Made by a program: the position numbers and the translations under genes. A stretch of 64,000 nucleotides of DNA. Source: a virus. The stretch's first letter is position 1; every line of letters begins with the position of its first letter. The notes under the pieces are model-generated. The model searched no databases. It saw nothing but the letters and a program-made list of their open reading frames with translations, and was not told where the DNA came from. The stretch is from positions 1 through 64,000 of the IMG/VR virus record IMGVR_UViG_3300025695_001209; one strand, given 5' to 3'. Positions 43,623 through 52,055 of this stretch are shown piece by piece.

Positions 43623-46600
43623 TTAGATATCTTCGAACGATGCTCCTGTTGGAGTTATCAAGAATTCAATATCAATGAATTCAAGTGCTCTCGTTGGTTT
43701 TAAATAAATCTTACCTGTTAACGTGTTATTATCCAAATCTTCAGGTGTGTTTTCAACAACAACACGGAAGTCAATAAGACCTCTATCTCTTCTAATTGAG
43801 TCTAATATCGGATTAACAGCGTCTAAGAAATCTTGTCTTACTTGGTCATCATTTTGTTCAAATAACAATCTAACAGCTACTGCCGAAATTAATTTACGTG
43901 CTTGTAGTAACAATCTTCTTACATTTATTCTATCAAGTGCTGACTCTCTAAGTTGTAGAGTTTTATTACCCCAAATTACAGTACCAACATCAGAGAAGGT
44001 TGCAATTGGGTTTAGTCTACCTTGATATAGTGTATCTCTATCTTCCTGCGTTAACTTCTTACGTGCCTTAACAGCGTTAACCAAACCTCTTGTGTAACCA
44101 GCAGTTGCGAACCAAGGGAAAGCCACGTTATCTGTTAATGCTAAGTTTTTAACAACTTCAGATGTTGGTGGAATGTAAACTTGTGTATTATTCACACCAT
44201 CTCTTGTTAAAATCCATGGGTAATAAGTTGCAGTGTAGTTAGAATCAATATCTGACTCCTCTAAATTATCAACTGACTCATCAGGGTAGATAAAGTCCGT
44301 ATCAAATGAAGATGTGTTAGGAACATACATGTTGTAATCAGGTGTAGTACAGATGTAGATTGAATCTGCTCTGTCTGTTTCAATCATATCAACCGCATCC
44401 TCAACTAAGTTTGAGTGATTAACATAATCAATACCTGGTGTTACAAATATGTTGATGTTTACTGCTTCAGGGTTTTCAAATGTTTTCTGACCCATTAAGT
44501 AAGCGTAGTAATCACTATTCGCCCAATCAGTAGTGTCTTCTCCAACTGCAATTTGTTTGAATTGTCCCCATCCTGTTGCGGTTGGGAATGATACTGAAGG
44601 TGCTGAACCAGCTAAATATCCTGTACCACCCAATCTAAATGTGTCTTGATTAGAACGGAATTGTCTATAAATGTCCCATCCATCAAAACCACCTTTAGCC
44701 AATAAAGTAAATTTACGAGAATTTAATTTATAGTAAGGGTTACTTTGTAACGTAGGGTCAGTAGTGAAACTAGCTGAACCAACATCAAACGCTGAAGTTC
44801 CTGAAGAAACATACTGTCCTGAAATTGTAACAACTGTTGCTCCTGAATCCATATGGAAACCTTTAGTTAAGTAAGCCCAATCAGTACTTTCAGTTGCGGT
44901 TGAAAGGTTTGATGGGTTTTGTTTACCACCGTATTTAAAGAAGTCAGAATCAATACCAACGGTATTTGATATACCCAAGTATGTTTTTCTAACTTTATCA
45001 CCTGAACTTCTTGTTGAATTGTCTAATCCTGTTGTTGTCCCAAATGGTGGGTTATAAATAACTTCACCTGGTGTATTGTATTTTGTTTTATATTCTACGA
45101 ATGGACTTCTTGCTCCTGAGTATTCTCTCATTACGTAACCTTCAAACCCACATGGTAGTGCGTCTACAGGTGCGTCTTCGTCCATATCTAACATTATGTA
45201 TCTTGATTTAAGTTCAAACTCACCGTTAGATGTACCAATTTTCTTAGCCACATAACCATTTTCACCTGGACTCATAGTACAGTTAGTAAACTTCTCAATA
45301 ATAACAGGATTAGCATCCGTATCAAAGTAGTCACGAACAATAACATCAAAAGTATTATTTGAGAATGACATATTCGCCAATGAAACTTTTACTAAGTTGT
45401 TTGCTGCATTACCATCGGATATTAAGACAAATCTAAATAACCTATCTACTTTTGTACCTCTTAATTCTGAAACTAAGAATGGAGTTGACGGTGTTTGATA
45501 TTGTTCTAAATACCAACCGATTGATGTGTTGCCACCGTTGTCGTTTCTTGCTGATGGTAAAGAAACCAAGTCACAGTTAAGACCTCTTATTTTACCTAAC
45601 CTATAACCTTGTGTTAATAGTGAGTAATAAGACTCCTCAACAAATAATGGGAATTCACTACTTGTTTTACCGAAGTTAGTTGAACCAAATACTTTAGTTA
45701 AATAATTTGTATCAGATAAGTTAAATGATGTTTTGAATGAGAATGTCCCACCGTTATTTGTAATACCTGAAATCGCAAATGGAGAATACGGATTCTTTTG
45801 AACATCAGCGTAAGCCCCTGAACAATCCATAACTACTTGTGTTAAGCCACTAATATTATAAACTGGTCCACCATCTGAATTACTATTATTACCTCTTGAA
45901 CGTAGAGTTGCCACAACAACATCGTTATATTCGGTAAACGCCGAAGCCGAGTATGTTAATACTGAACCACTAACCGTCCCTGAAAAACTTCCTGATACAC
46001 CTGTACCTGTTAATGATGTAATTGCCGAGTTAAATGACATACCACTATAGTTATCATTTGAACCTGGTTCAAATGCTCCATAGTACCATGGGTCCATTAA
46101 AGAATCATCATAATCTGCAATTGAATCATATAAACCATCAACACCTAAACTATTAGTTATTGCCGTGTATCCTTGACCCGTAAATGAGTTATATACCGCA
46201 TCTGTCACAACACCCCACTGTGAACCTGTCGTCGCACTTAGTGAATTGTCTAATAATGCATTATGTATAAATGTTTGCATCTGAGTCAACATTGTTGTTG
46301 AGTCTCCATTATATAATGTAATCGTGTCATTAATATAATCAGATATAGGTGACGGGAACGCTCCAAGACTAACTGATGTTGTCGAACCTGTTGAACCTGT
46401 GAAATCCACAGACCACGTTGTTACAGTTGGTGTTGATAAAGTTGATGGGTCTAAGTTTGCTTGTGTCGTAATTGACCAAGAAGGACCTGCGTCGTAACCT
46501 GATAAACCTAATACTCTCGTTACGAATAGTTGATTAGATTGTTGTAAATATGCTTTAGCGATGTAAGCCGCTTCATATTTTGGGATTTGTGTGTTAACAA

Positions 46601-46799
46601 ATTTGGTTGGGTTTGTCCCTCCGAAGTAAGATTGGAACTCGTCAAAGCCTGAGATAAAAATTGGTTCAAATGCTGGACCTGTTAAAGTCTCACCAACTAA
46701 ACCTAAAGTCGTTACCCCAACACTTTGTGCCACGAAACTCAAATCTCTTTCTGATGTGTAAACACCTGGAGAAACGAATACTTTGTTTGATACTGCCAT
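43623..46799 (-). CDS. 18: Tail sheath protein, T4 gp18-like
   Basis: This 1058-residue protein is the contractile sheath subunit. The N-terminus (FVSPGVYTSERDLSFVAQSV, then GLVGETLTGPAFEPIFISGF and EFQSYFGG) is the standard sheath opening. The C-terminal 200 residues contain PWFATAGYTRGLVNAV, an LTQEDRDTLYQGRLNPIATF segment and ALDRINVRRLLLQARKLISA, matching the conserved sheath core that builds the inter-subunit mesh. It is much longer than T4 gp18 (659) owing to a large beta-rich insertion between about residues 110 and 600, probably exposed on the tail surface. A TATTTATT variant element lies 31 bases upstream. Confidence 0.95.
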   Translation of the reverse strand: MAVSNKVFVSPGVYTSERDLSFVAQSVGVTTLGLVGETLTGPAFEPIFISGFDEFQSYFGGTNPTKFVNTQIPKYEAAYIAKAYLQQSNQLFVTRVLGLSGYDAGPSWSITTQANLDPSTLSTPTVTTWSVDFTGSTGSTTSVSLGAFPSPISDYINDTITLYNGDSTTMLTQMQTFIHNALLDNSLSATTGSQWGVVTDAVYNSFTGQGYTAITNSLGVDGLYDSIADYDDSLMDPWYYGAFEPGSNDNYSGMSFNSAITSLTGTGVSGSFSGTVSGSVLTYSASAFTEYNDVVVATLRSRGNNSNSDGGPVYNISGLTQVVMDCSGAYADVQKNPYSPFAISGITNNGGTFSFKTSFNLSDTNYLTKVFGSTNFGKTSSEFPLFVEESYYSLLTQGYRLGKIRGLNCDLVSLPSARNDNGGNTSIGWYLEQYQTPSTPFLVSELRGTKVDRLFRFVLISDGNAANNLVKVSLANMSFSNNTFDVIVRDYFDTDANPVIIEKFTNCTMSPGENGYVAKKIGTSNGEFELKSRYIMLDMDEDAPVDALPCGFEGYVMREYSGARSPFVEYKTKYNTPGEVIYNPPFGTTTGLDNSTRSSGDKVRKTYLGISNTVGIDSDFFKYGGKQNPSNLSTATESTDWAYLTKGFHMDSGATVVTISGQYVSSGTSAFDVGSASFTTDPTLQSNPYYKLNSRKFTLLAKGGFDGWDIYRQFRSNQDTFRLGGTGYLAGSAPSVSFPTATGWGQFKQIAVGEDTTDWANSDYYAYLMGQKTFENPEAVNINIFVTPGIDYVNHSNLVEDAVDMIETDRADSIYICTTPDYNMYVPNTSSFDTDFIYPDESVDNLEESDIDSNYTATYYPWILTRDGVNNTQVYIPPTSEVVKNLALTDNVAFPWFATAGYTRGLVNAVKARKKLTQEDRDTLYQGRLNPIATFSDVGTVIWGNKTLQLRESALDRINVRRLLLQARKLISAVAVRLLFEQNDDQVRQDFLDAVNPILDSIRRDRGLIDFRVVVENTPEDLDNNTLTGKIYLKPTRALEFIDIEFLITPTGASFEDI

Positions 46800-46830
46800 G
46801 TTTTTTAATTTCTTTTAGAATTTATTTTAT

Positions 46831-46838
46831 AATAAATA
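46831..46838 (-). promoter_or_regulatory. Possible promoter element TATTTATT for the sheath gene
   Basis: The minus-strand TATTTATT, a one-base variant of the common element, ends 31 bases before the sheath ATG and is followed by an A-rich leader. Confidence 0.35.
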
Positions 46839-46875
46839 TTTAGAAAAAACGCAAAAAACATTCACTGAGGTAGCA

Positions 46876-46883
46876 TATTTATA
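46876..46883 (+). promoter_or_regulatory. Putative promoter element TATTTATA for the RHH gene
   Basis: The plus-strand TATTTATA lies 41 bases before the ATG of the small RHH gene and is followed at once by a hairpin with a T run, an arrangement like a promoter with a built-in attenuator. Confidence 0.4.
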
Positions 46884-46887
46884 AAAT

Positions 46888-46913
46888 AGGCAGTATTTAT
46901 TCTGCCTTTTTTC
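46888..46913. terminator. Hairpin with T run between sheath and RHH genes
   Basis: AGGCAG (46888-46893) pairs with CTGCCT (46902-46907), extended by A/T pairs, and is followed by a T run on the plus strand. On the minus strand the following sequence is also T-rich (ATTTTAT), so it may end transcripts of the gp14-gp15 operon. On the plus strand it precedes the RHH ORF and could attenuate it. Confidence 0.6.
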
Positions 46914-46924
46914 TACCTTTATTT

Positions 46925-47074
46925 ATGAAAGAAATTAAAAATATTAAAATATCGACAGAAGTTCACTCAACATTAAAAACGTATTGTGAAGATAATGGTT
47001 TAAAAATGTATAAGTTTTTAGAGAAAATGATTATGGAAAAATGTTCGAAACCTAAAGATATTTACGGTGAGTAA
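46925..47074 (+). CDS. Small ribbon-helix-helix DNA-binding protein (49 aa)
   Basis: A 49-residue plus-strand ORF has the RHH pattern: a short strand (NIKIST), helix 1 (EVHSTLKTYCEDNG) and helix 2 (LKMYKFLEKMIMEK), like Arc/MetJ/CopG dimers. Such proteins bind operator DNA as dimers and often repress their own promoter. It is the only plus-strand gene between two minus-strand tail genes, and its stop abuts the gp15 stop with no spacer. A TATTTATA element and hairpin precede it. Target and role are unknown; a phage regulator is likely. Confidence 0.7.
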   Translation: MKEIKNIKISTEVHSTLKTYCEDNGLKMYKFLEKMIMEKCSKPKDIYGE

Positions 47075-48112
47075 TTAAATCAGTTTTGCCGTTGTGAATA
47101 TCTGAGATTCACCAATAGATTTTTTAACGACAACAAACTTAACCAAATCATTAGTATTTACCTGAATTTTTGTTATGTTATCACCAACATAGTCATTATT
47201 AATGTACACTGAGAAACTATCCACATTGAAAGTTTCATTTAAATGTAGGTCGGCACTATACCTAAATGTTTCACTTAATTCTGTATTACCACTAACAAAA
47301 AGTAAATCAACAGGGAACTCATTTGGGTTTTCAGGTTGAGGATTAACCTTCACTGACTTATTAAGTTGAGGTATTTCAAACATTGTCAATGCTCTCGACA
47401 CACCTGGACTTACCTCAAACTCATCTTCATCCATTAAAAACCCTAACATAGTAAACTCGTAGTTTTGTATGTAGTATTTTCTTTTATCAATGTCCATAAC
47501 TGATTCATCTGAAATGTTATTTAAAACAATAGGAATGTAATGTCCTTTAATAATTGTGTATGCTTGTCGAGAAGAAAATTTCTGTAAAACATTTTTGTTA
47601 AACTCATTTAACCCTCTCATTCGATTAACAAATATTTTAACATTATATGTTATATCGACAGGTATTGGCTGAGGTATCTTATAAACATCTACACCTTTTC
47701 TTTGTCCGTCCCATGTCGGAACCTTGGCATAATAAAATTGTTTTCTATTAGGTATTGTGTATTGTAAAGATGGGTTAGTACCATAAGGGACTTCAGGTTG
47801 TCTAACAGTAGTAATAAATGGGGGTTTAACGTTTTTATCTAAATCTTGGAAATTCCAAGTTTCTGTAAATTGAGACCAATTCTGTGTTGTGATAATAATA
47901 TCTACAGTAGGAACGGTGTTACCGTCCATAAAAGTTTTTAAATCTTCTTTTACGAAATCTAACATTCCTCGGTCCAAATCAGCATGACCAATACCTTTAG
48001 GTAGGTATGTTCCGTCCTTTTGAATATCATCTAAAAGTTGAATCCTCCTATCTAACCCTGTTTTTTTAGGAATTAAATCAATCGTTTTTTTTATCTTTTT
48101 TGGTAATGCCAT
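47075..48112 (-). CDS. 15: Tail completion / sheath terminator protein, T4 gp15-like
   Basis: This 345-residue protein has the gp15 layout: a beta core with IPQPIPVDITYNVKIFVNRM, then GLNEFNKNVLQKFSSR, HYIPIVLNNISDES and KYYIQNYEFTMLGFLMDE. This corresponds to the T4 gp15 order of SPxxxxYxLxIxTRYxDDxxQIxEQI, IPIxxxxxxxD and RRRIxWxLTFxVNGWM. T4 gp15 is 272 residues. It caps the tail tube and sheath and joins the neck. The gene follows gp14 by a one-base overlap. The opening KKIKKTIDLIPKK is basic. The C-terminal 80 residues are an extra beta domain. Confidence 0.65.
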   Translation of the reverse strand: MALPKKIKKTIDLIPKKTGLDRRIQLLDDIQKDGTYLPKGIGHADLDRGMLDFVKEDLKTFMDGNTVPTVDIIITTQNWSQFTETWNFQDLDKNVKPPFITTVRQPEVPYGTNPSLQYTIPNRKQFYYAKVPTWDGQRKGVDVYKIPQPIPVDITYNVKIFVNRMRGLNEFNKNVLQKFSSRQAYTIIKGHYIPIVLNNISDESVMDIDKRKYYIQNYEFTMLGFLMDEDEFEVSPGVSRALTMFEIPQLNKSVKVNPQPENPNEFPVDLLFVSGNTELSETFRYSADLHLNETFNVDSFSVYINNDYVGDNITKIQVNTNDLVKFVVVKKSIGESQIFTTAKLI

Positions 48113-48627
48113 TATATTCCGTTGAATTCATCATTTGACACCGGCGACGCCACAATACTCCTGTAATATGGTTTATAACCACCATATGTATGCCTGTTAT
48201 CTGAGGTGATACGACCGTCATCAGCAACGGAGTAGTATCTAACTCTATCTTCTTTTTCATAATAACCAATATAATCACCAAACTCGATATCGACACCCAT
48301 CTCATCTAAGTATGATTGGTATATACCGATTTTTAAGTTTCCTGGTTCTACTTGTCCGATTTTTGAGTTACCCATAAACGCGTTTGTCGGTGCTTCAATC
48401 TGAACATAACCTTTAAGTTCTATAGGTGCTCGATACTGAACCCCTTCGGAAACTACCTCACCATAAACATCGTCTTTCTTAGTTCGTTGTCTATCTACAC
48501 GATATAACACAAACGTGAAATTCATATCACCATGTAACCATTCTTGGCCCATGGAGATATCTAAATCAAAATCTTCTTCAGCGAAGAATTTACTTAATCT
48601 CGTTATTGGTACTTTTCTTTGACTCAT
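48112..48627 (-). CDS. 14: Neck protein, probably T4 gp14-like
   Basis: The ATG at 48627 (MSQRKVPITRLSKFFAEEDF) gives 171 residues and lies 15 bases after a TATTTATA element. A longer frame upstream to 48756 exists but would run antisense into the SNF2 gene and past the promoter motif, so the shorter start is preferred. The order in the operon (before a gp15-like gene) and the segments ELKGYVQIEAPTN and GVDIEFGDYIGYYEKEDRVR, which match the gp14 neck pattern of a beta domain with an IxxGDxVxxxE-like loop, suggest gp14. Similarity is modest, so this is a tentative name for a head-tail connector. Confidence 0.5.
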   Translation of the reverse strand: MSQRKVPITRLSKFFAEEDFDLDISMGQEWLHGDMNFTFVLYRVDRQRTKKDDVYGEVVSEGVQYRAPIELKGYVQIEAPTNAFMGNSKIGQVEPGNLKIGIYQSYLDEMGVDIEFGDYIGYYEKEDRVRYYSVADDGRITSDNRHTYGGYKPYYRSIVASPVSNDEFNGI

Positions 48628-48642
48628 CAATTGATAAATATC

Positions 48643-48650
48643 TATAAATA
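48643..48650 (-). promoter_or_regulatory. Putative late promoter element TATTTATA for gp14-gp15
   Basis: The minus-strand TATTTATA ends 15 bases before the gp14 ATG (48627). A TATTTATC copy lies at 48640-48633 between it and the gene. The divergent SNF2 gene begins at 48677, so this 49-base gap would serve both directions; the plus-strand counterpart (TATTTACA at 48666-48673) is weaker. Confidence 0.55.
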
Positions 48651-48676
48651 GATTATATTTAAATGTATTTACATGT

Positions 48677-50431
48677 ATGAAAGAAAATAATTTGGTTTCA
48701 AACGTCCCTGAAATAAGGGCCACCCGTATTTTAGAAGAGTACGAGGGGTATAACAATTATATACTTTTGTTAAAGAAAAAAATGCAAATTAAAAAACATT
48801 TTAAAATAACAAGGGCACAATCAGACTATGTAATCGACTTTCACGAGTTACAACCAAAAATCGCAAGAAAATGGGTTGAGTTAGATGAGTACTTCGGAAA
48901 TAAAATGAAAGAGGAAAAATTACTTCCCAAAAGACCCACTCAAATTTATGTTGAAAAAATATTAGTCGAAAAAGATAAATCGTTCCACATATATGGGAAA
49001 CTTTTTGAATCTGAAGACCTACATGATTTTTGGTTACCAAAAGCAGCAGTTATACAAAATAAAGAAAGGAAAGTCGAAATAGACTACACCAAATACTCAC
49101 ATAGACCACCTTTAGAACATCAAAAGCTGGCTGTTGAAAAATTAGTCGGTAACGATAAATATATTTTGGCGGATGATATGGGTCTTGGTAAAACAACCGC
49201 AACCGTAATGGCTGCGTTGGAAACAGGTGCAAAAAAGATATTAATTATATGTCCAGCATCATTAAAAATCAATTGGCAACGAGAGATTGAAAATTATACA
49301 GATAAGTCAATATCAATAGTTGAGGGTAAGAAATGGGAACCTGCTGACTTTATGATTATAAATTTCGATATACTAAAAAACTTCCATAACCTTAAAAAGG
49401 TAAAGGAATCGATAATACTGAACTACGGTTTTGATGTCGTGATAGTTGATGAGGCACATTATATACAAAACAAACAAGCCCAAAGAACAAAAATAGCCAA
49501 CGATATTTGTAATAAGGTCGGTAAAGTATGGTTACTAACAGGTACACCAATGACATCAAGACCAATTAACTACTTTAACTTATTAGATTTAGTTGACTCA
49601 CCTGTGGCATATAATTGGATGGCCTACGCGATTCGTTATTGTGAGGGGTATCAATTTAATGTAGGAAATAGAAAAGTTTGGAATGTTAACGGTTCTTCTA
49701 ATTTGATAGAATTAAGAGATAGAACAAAACCACACGTACTTAGACGATTAAAAGAAGATATATTGGACTTACCTGATAAAATATTAACACCCGTTTATTT
49801 ACGACTAAAATCAAAACAATATGAAGCACTTATGGGTGAGTACTTTGATTGGTATGAAAATTCAGAGGAATCTTCCTCATTAACCGTGCAGTTCTCAAAA
49901 CTAATGAAAGTCAGACAAATCATAGCAGAAGAAAAGGTTAGAGACACCATCGAGATTGCACAAAACATCATAGAACAAGGAAAAAAAGTTATTATTTTTA
50001 CAAACTTTACAGATACATTAAATCAAATAAAATCTCATTTTGGTAAAGACGCTGTGACATTAGACGGTAAAATGTCTAAACCCGCACGACAACACTCAGT
50101 TGATGAATTTCAAACAAACGATAAGGTTAAGGTTTTCGTTGGAAATCTGAAAGCTGCTGGTGTCGGGATTACATTGACATCTGCCGAAGCAGTAATAATG
50201 AATGATTTATCATTTGTACCCTCAGACCATTCACAGGCTGAGGACAGAGCTTATAGATACGGTCAAAAGTCTAACGTATCTGTCTTTTATCCGATATTTG
50301 AAAACTCTATCGAGGGTGCAATATACGACATATTATCAAAAAAGAAAAACGTTTTTGAAACTGTTATGGGGGATAATGAAGATAAGGGGAGTATTGTTGA
50401 AGAAATATTAAATACTATCACAAGAAGATAG
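48677..50431 (+). CDS. SNF2-family DNA translocase/helicase
   Basis: This 584-residue protein is an SF2 SNF2-type ATPase. After an N-terminal region of about 145 residues, it shows Walker A DDMGLGKTT (166-174), motif II VDEAH (257-261), motif III LLTGTP, motif IV-V TLDGKM and AAGVGITLTSA, and motif VI QAEDRAYRYGQ. The short form resembles SMARCAL1/annealing-helicase proteins and the functional slot of T4 UvsW. Likely roles are fork remodelling, branch migration or R-loop control. It is the first plus-strand gene of the module and diverges from gp14. Confidence 0.9.
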   Translation: MKENNLVSNVPEIRATRILEEYEGYNNYILLLKKKMQIKKHFKITRAQSDYVIDFHELQPKIARKWVELDEYFGNKMKEEKLLPKRPTQIYVEKILVEKDKSFHIYGKLFESEDLHDFWLPKAAVIQNKERKVEIDYTKYSHRPPLEHQKLAVEKLVGNDKYILADDMGLGKTTATVMAALETGAKKILIICPASLKINWQREIENYTDKSISIVEGKKWEPADFMIINFDILKNFHNLKKVKESIILNYGFDVVIVDEAHYIQNKQAQRTKIANDICNKVGKVWLLTGTPMTSRPINYFNLLDLVDSPVAYNWMAYAIRYCEGYQFNVGNRKVWNVNGSSNLIELRDRTKPHVLRRLKEDILDLPDKILTPVYLRLKSKQYEALMGEYFDWYENSEESSSLTVQFSKLMKVRQIIAEEKVRDTIEIAQNIIEQGKKVIIFTNFTDTLNQIKSHFGKDAVTLDGKMSKPARQHSVDEFQTNDKVKVFVGNLKAAGVGITLTSAEAVIMNDLSFVPSDHSQAEDRAYRYGQKSNVSVFYPIFENSIEGAIYDILSKKKNVFETVMGDNEDKGSIVEEILNTITRR

Positions 50432-50452
50432 TACATTTTTCTCATATGGTGT

Positions 50453-50460
50453 TATTTATA
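50453..50460 (+). promoter_or_regulatory. Putative promoter element TATTTATA for the SOD-fusion gene
   Basis: The plus-strand TATTTATA ends 16 bases before the ATG at 50477, in the 45-base gap after the SNF2 gene. Confidence 0.55.
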
Positions 50461-50476
50461 TAAAAAACACATAATT

Positions 50477-52012
50477 ATGAAGTTTAAAAAAAGCCAAGAA
50501 CGAATTCAAGATATTGAAAAAACAATTAATGAATCAGAAAACAATCAAAAAATAAATGAAAATGTTAAAGGAGTAAAAAGAATAACGGCAATTAAGTTAC
50601 CTTATTCATACTCATCTTTAAGTCGTTTCATCGATAAAGAAACGATGAATGTTCATTACAATCAACACTATAAAGGGTATCTTAAAAAACTCAACAAGGC
50701 GTTAGAGTCGGTTAAGGACGAAGACTTAGAATTGGAACAGATTGTAAAGGGAATATCTCGTTACAATCAAACCATCAAAAATAACGCTGGTGGGGCATAT
50801 AACCACGAGTTATTTTGGCAAATGATGTCACCAAAACCACAACAACCAAATGGTCCAGTACTTGACAAAATTAAGCGTAAATTCAAAACTTTCGCCAATT
50901 TCAAAAAAGAATTTAAGAACAAATCATTATCTAAGTTTGGTTCAGGTTGGGTATGGTTGGTTCTAACAAAGAGTGGTGATGTTAAAATTATTACGACAAC
51001 CAATCAAGATAACCCGTTAATGAATACTGTAAAATTCGGTGGAATACCTTTATTAGGGTTAGACCTTTGGGAACACGCATATTATCTAAAATATAAAAAT
51101 AGAAGAAATGAATATGTTGATAATTTCTTTAAGGTGATTAATTGGTCGTTCGTAAACAAACAATTCGACACACATCAAAAAGGTAAGCTTAACGAGTCGA
51201 AAGTTGTGAAAGCACTTATTAGTGAAGGACTCTCTAAAGGATGTTCACCACAACAAGTGAATACATATCGAATGGTTTTCAATAGAAACCCACAAGTCAA
51301 AAAGAAGTTTATGTATGCAATTATGGATATACTAAAAGAAGTTTATTCAGAATTTCATTACGAAAAAAATCAATACGCAGATGGTCAAATGTCAGGGATT
51401 TATGATTTCGAACAACCAGGTCGTTCAGTCATAAATAAGTTGAACACAAACTACTCGGCCTTCTGTATTTTAGTGAATGACCTCAACGCAGTGTTAAAAC
51501 ATTATGGGCAGGACCCATTAAACTTTGTGGGTGTTAGTGACAAACAACAACTACGTGAAGTGCAAAGAATGATTAAATTGATGGTTCAGTTTAGATATAG
51601 GATTTTTAATCAAGAATCAGGGACATTCCAAAGTATCATGGCATCTTTAGATAAGACCAATAAGTTTGGTGATGAAAGAGAAATAAAGGCCGTCATTAAT
51701 ATGAAAAATATTTTTAATACTAAAAAAGTATTTAAAGTTGGTGAATTAGGTGGTAAAGATGATATGATTGGTGGTATCGATGCGACTGTTGAAATAGACG
51801 GACAAACAAAAACCATACAGGTTAAACCATTTAATAATACCGAAGAAAATGAAGATAGGACTACGGTATTTGGTACGGGTAATGTTAAACCATATAAAAC
51901 CGATTACATGTGTTTTCATAGTGATACAAAAGGAACTTTAGTGTTTAAAAATGACGACACTAAAATTGTTAATGGTAGGTATACTTTCCCTTCTGATAGT
52001 TTAGTGAATTAA
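50477..52012 (+). CDS. Mn/Fe superoxide dismutase fused to an Mrr-like nuclease domain
   Basis: This 511-residue protein has an N-terminal tail (1-38), a complete superoxide dismutase domain (39-230) and a C-terminal domain (about 240-511). The SOD opens ITAIKLPYSYSSLSRFI and keeps all four metal ligands: H60, H110, D196 and H200 in LGLDLWEHAYYLKYKNRR. NNAGGAYNHELFW and NQDNPLM favour the Mn type. In the C-terminal part, GGIDATVEIDGQTKTIQVK (D435, Q448-V-K450) matches the D-QxK catalytic layout of Mrr-type PD-(D/E)XK nucleases. Leu-Asn-Glu sites lie in the tail and at the domain junction (238-240). I know no such fusion. SOD assignment is firm; nuclease is likely; purpose is unknown. Confidence 0.88.
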   Translation: MKFKKSQERIQDIEKTINESENNQKINENVKGVKRITAIKLPYSYSSLSRFIDKETMNVHYNQHYKGYLKKLNKALESVKDEDLELEQIVKGISRYNQTIKNNAGGAYNHELFWQMMSPKPQQPNGPVLDKIKRKFKTFANFKKEFKNKSLSKFGSGWVWLVLTKSGDVKIITTTNQDNPLMNTVKFGGIPLLGLDLWEHAYYLKYKNRRNEYVDNFFKVINWSFVNKQFDTHQKGKLNESKVVKALISEGLSKGCSPQQVNTYRMVFNRNPQVKKKFMYAIMDILKEVYSEFHYEKNQYADGQMSGIYDFEQPGRSVINKLNTNYSAFCILVNDLNAVLKHYGQDPLNFVGVSDKQQLREVQRMIKLMVQFRYRIFNQESGTFQSIMASLDKTNKFGDEREIKAVINMKNIFNTKKVFKVGELGGKDDMIGGIDATVEIDGQTKTIQVKPFNNTEENEDRTTVFGTGNVKPYKTDYMCFHSDTKGTLVFKNDDTKIVNGRYTFPSDSLVN

Positions 52013-52033
52013 AAATAAACGCATAAAACCAGA

Positions 52034-52041
52034 TATTTATA
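52034..52041 (+). promoter_or_regulatory. Putative promoter element TATTTATA for gp13
   Basis: The plus-strand TATTTATA ends 14 bases before the ATG at 52056, in the 43-base gap after the SOD-fusion gene. Confidence 0.55.
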
Positions 52042-52055
52042 TATAAAACGTCAAT

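Noticed and set aside
48628-48756. Longer N-terminus for the gp14-like gene (start at 48756)
   Set aside because: It would include the promoter-like TATTTATA and run antisense into the divergent SNF2 gene; the ATG at 48627 is at the usual spacing from that element.
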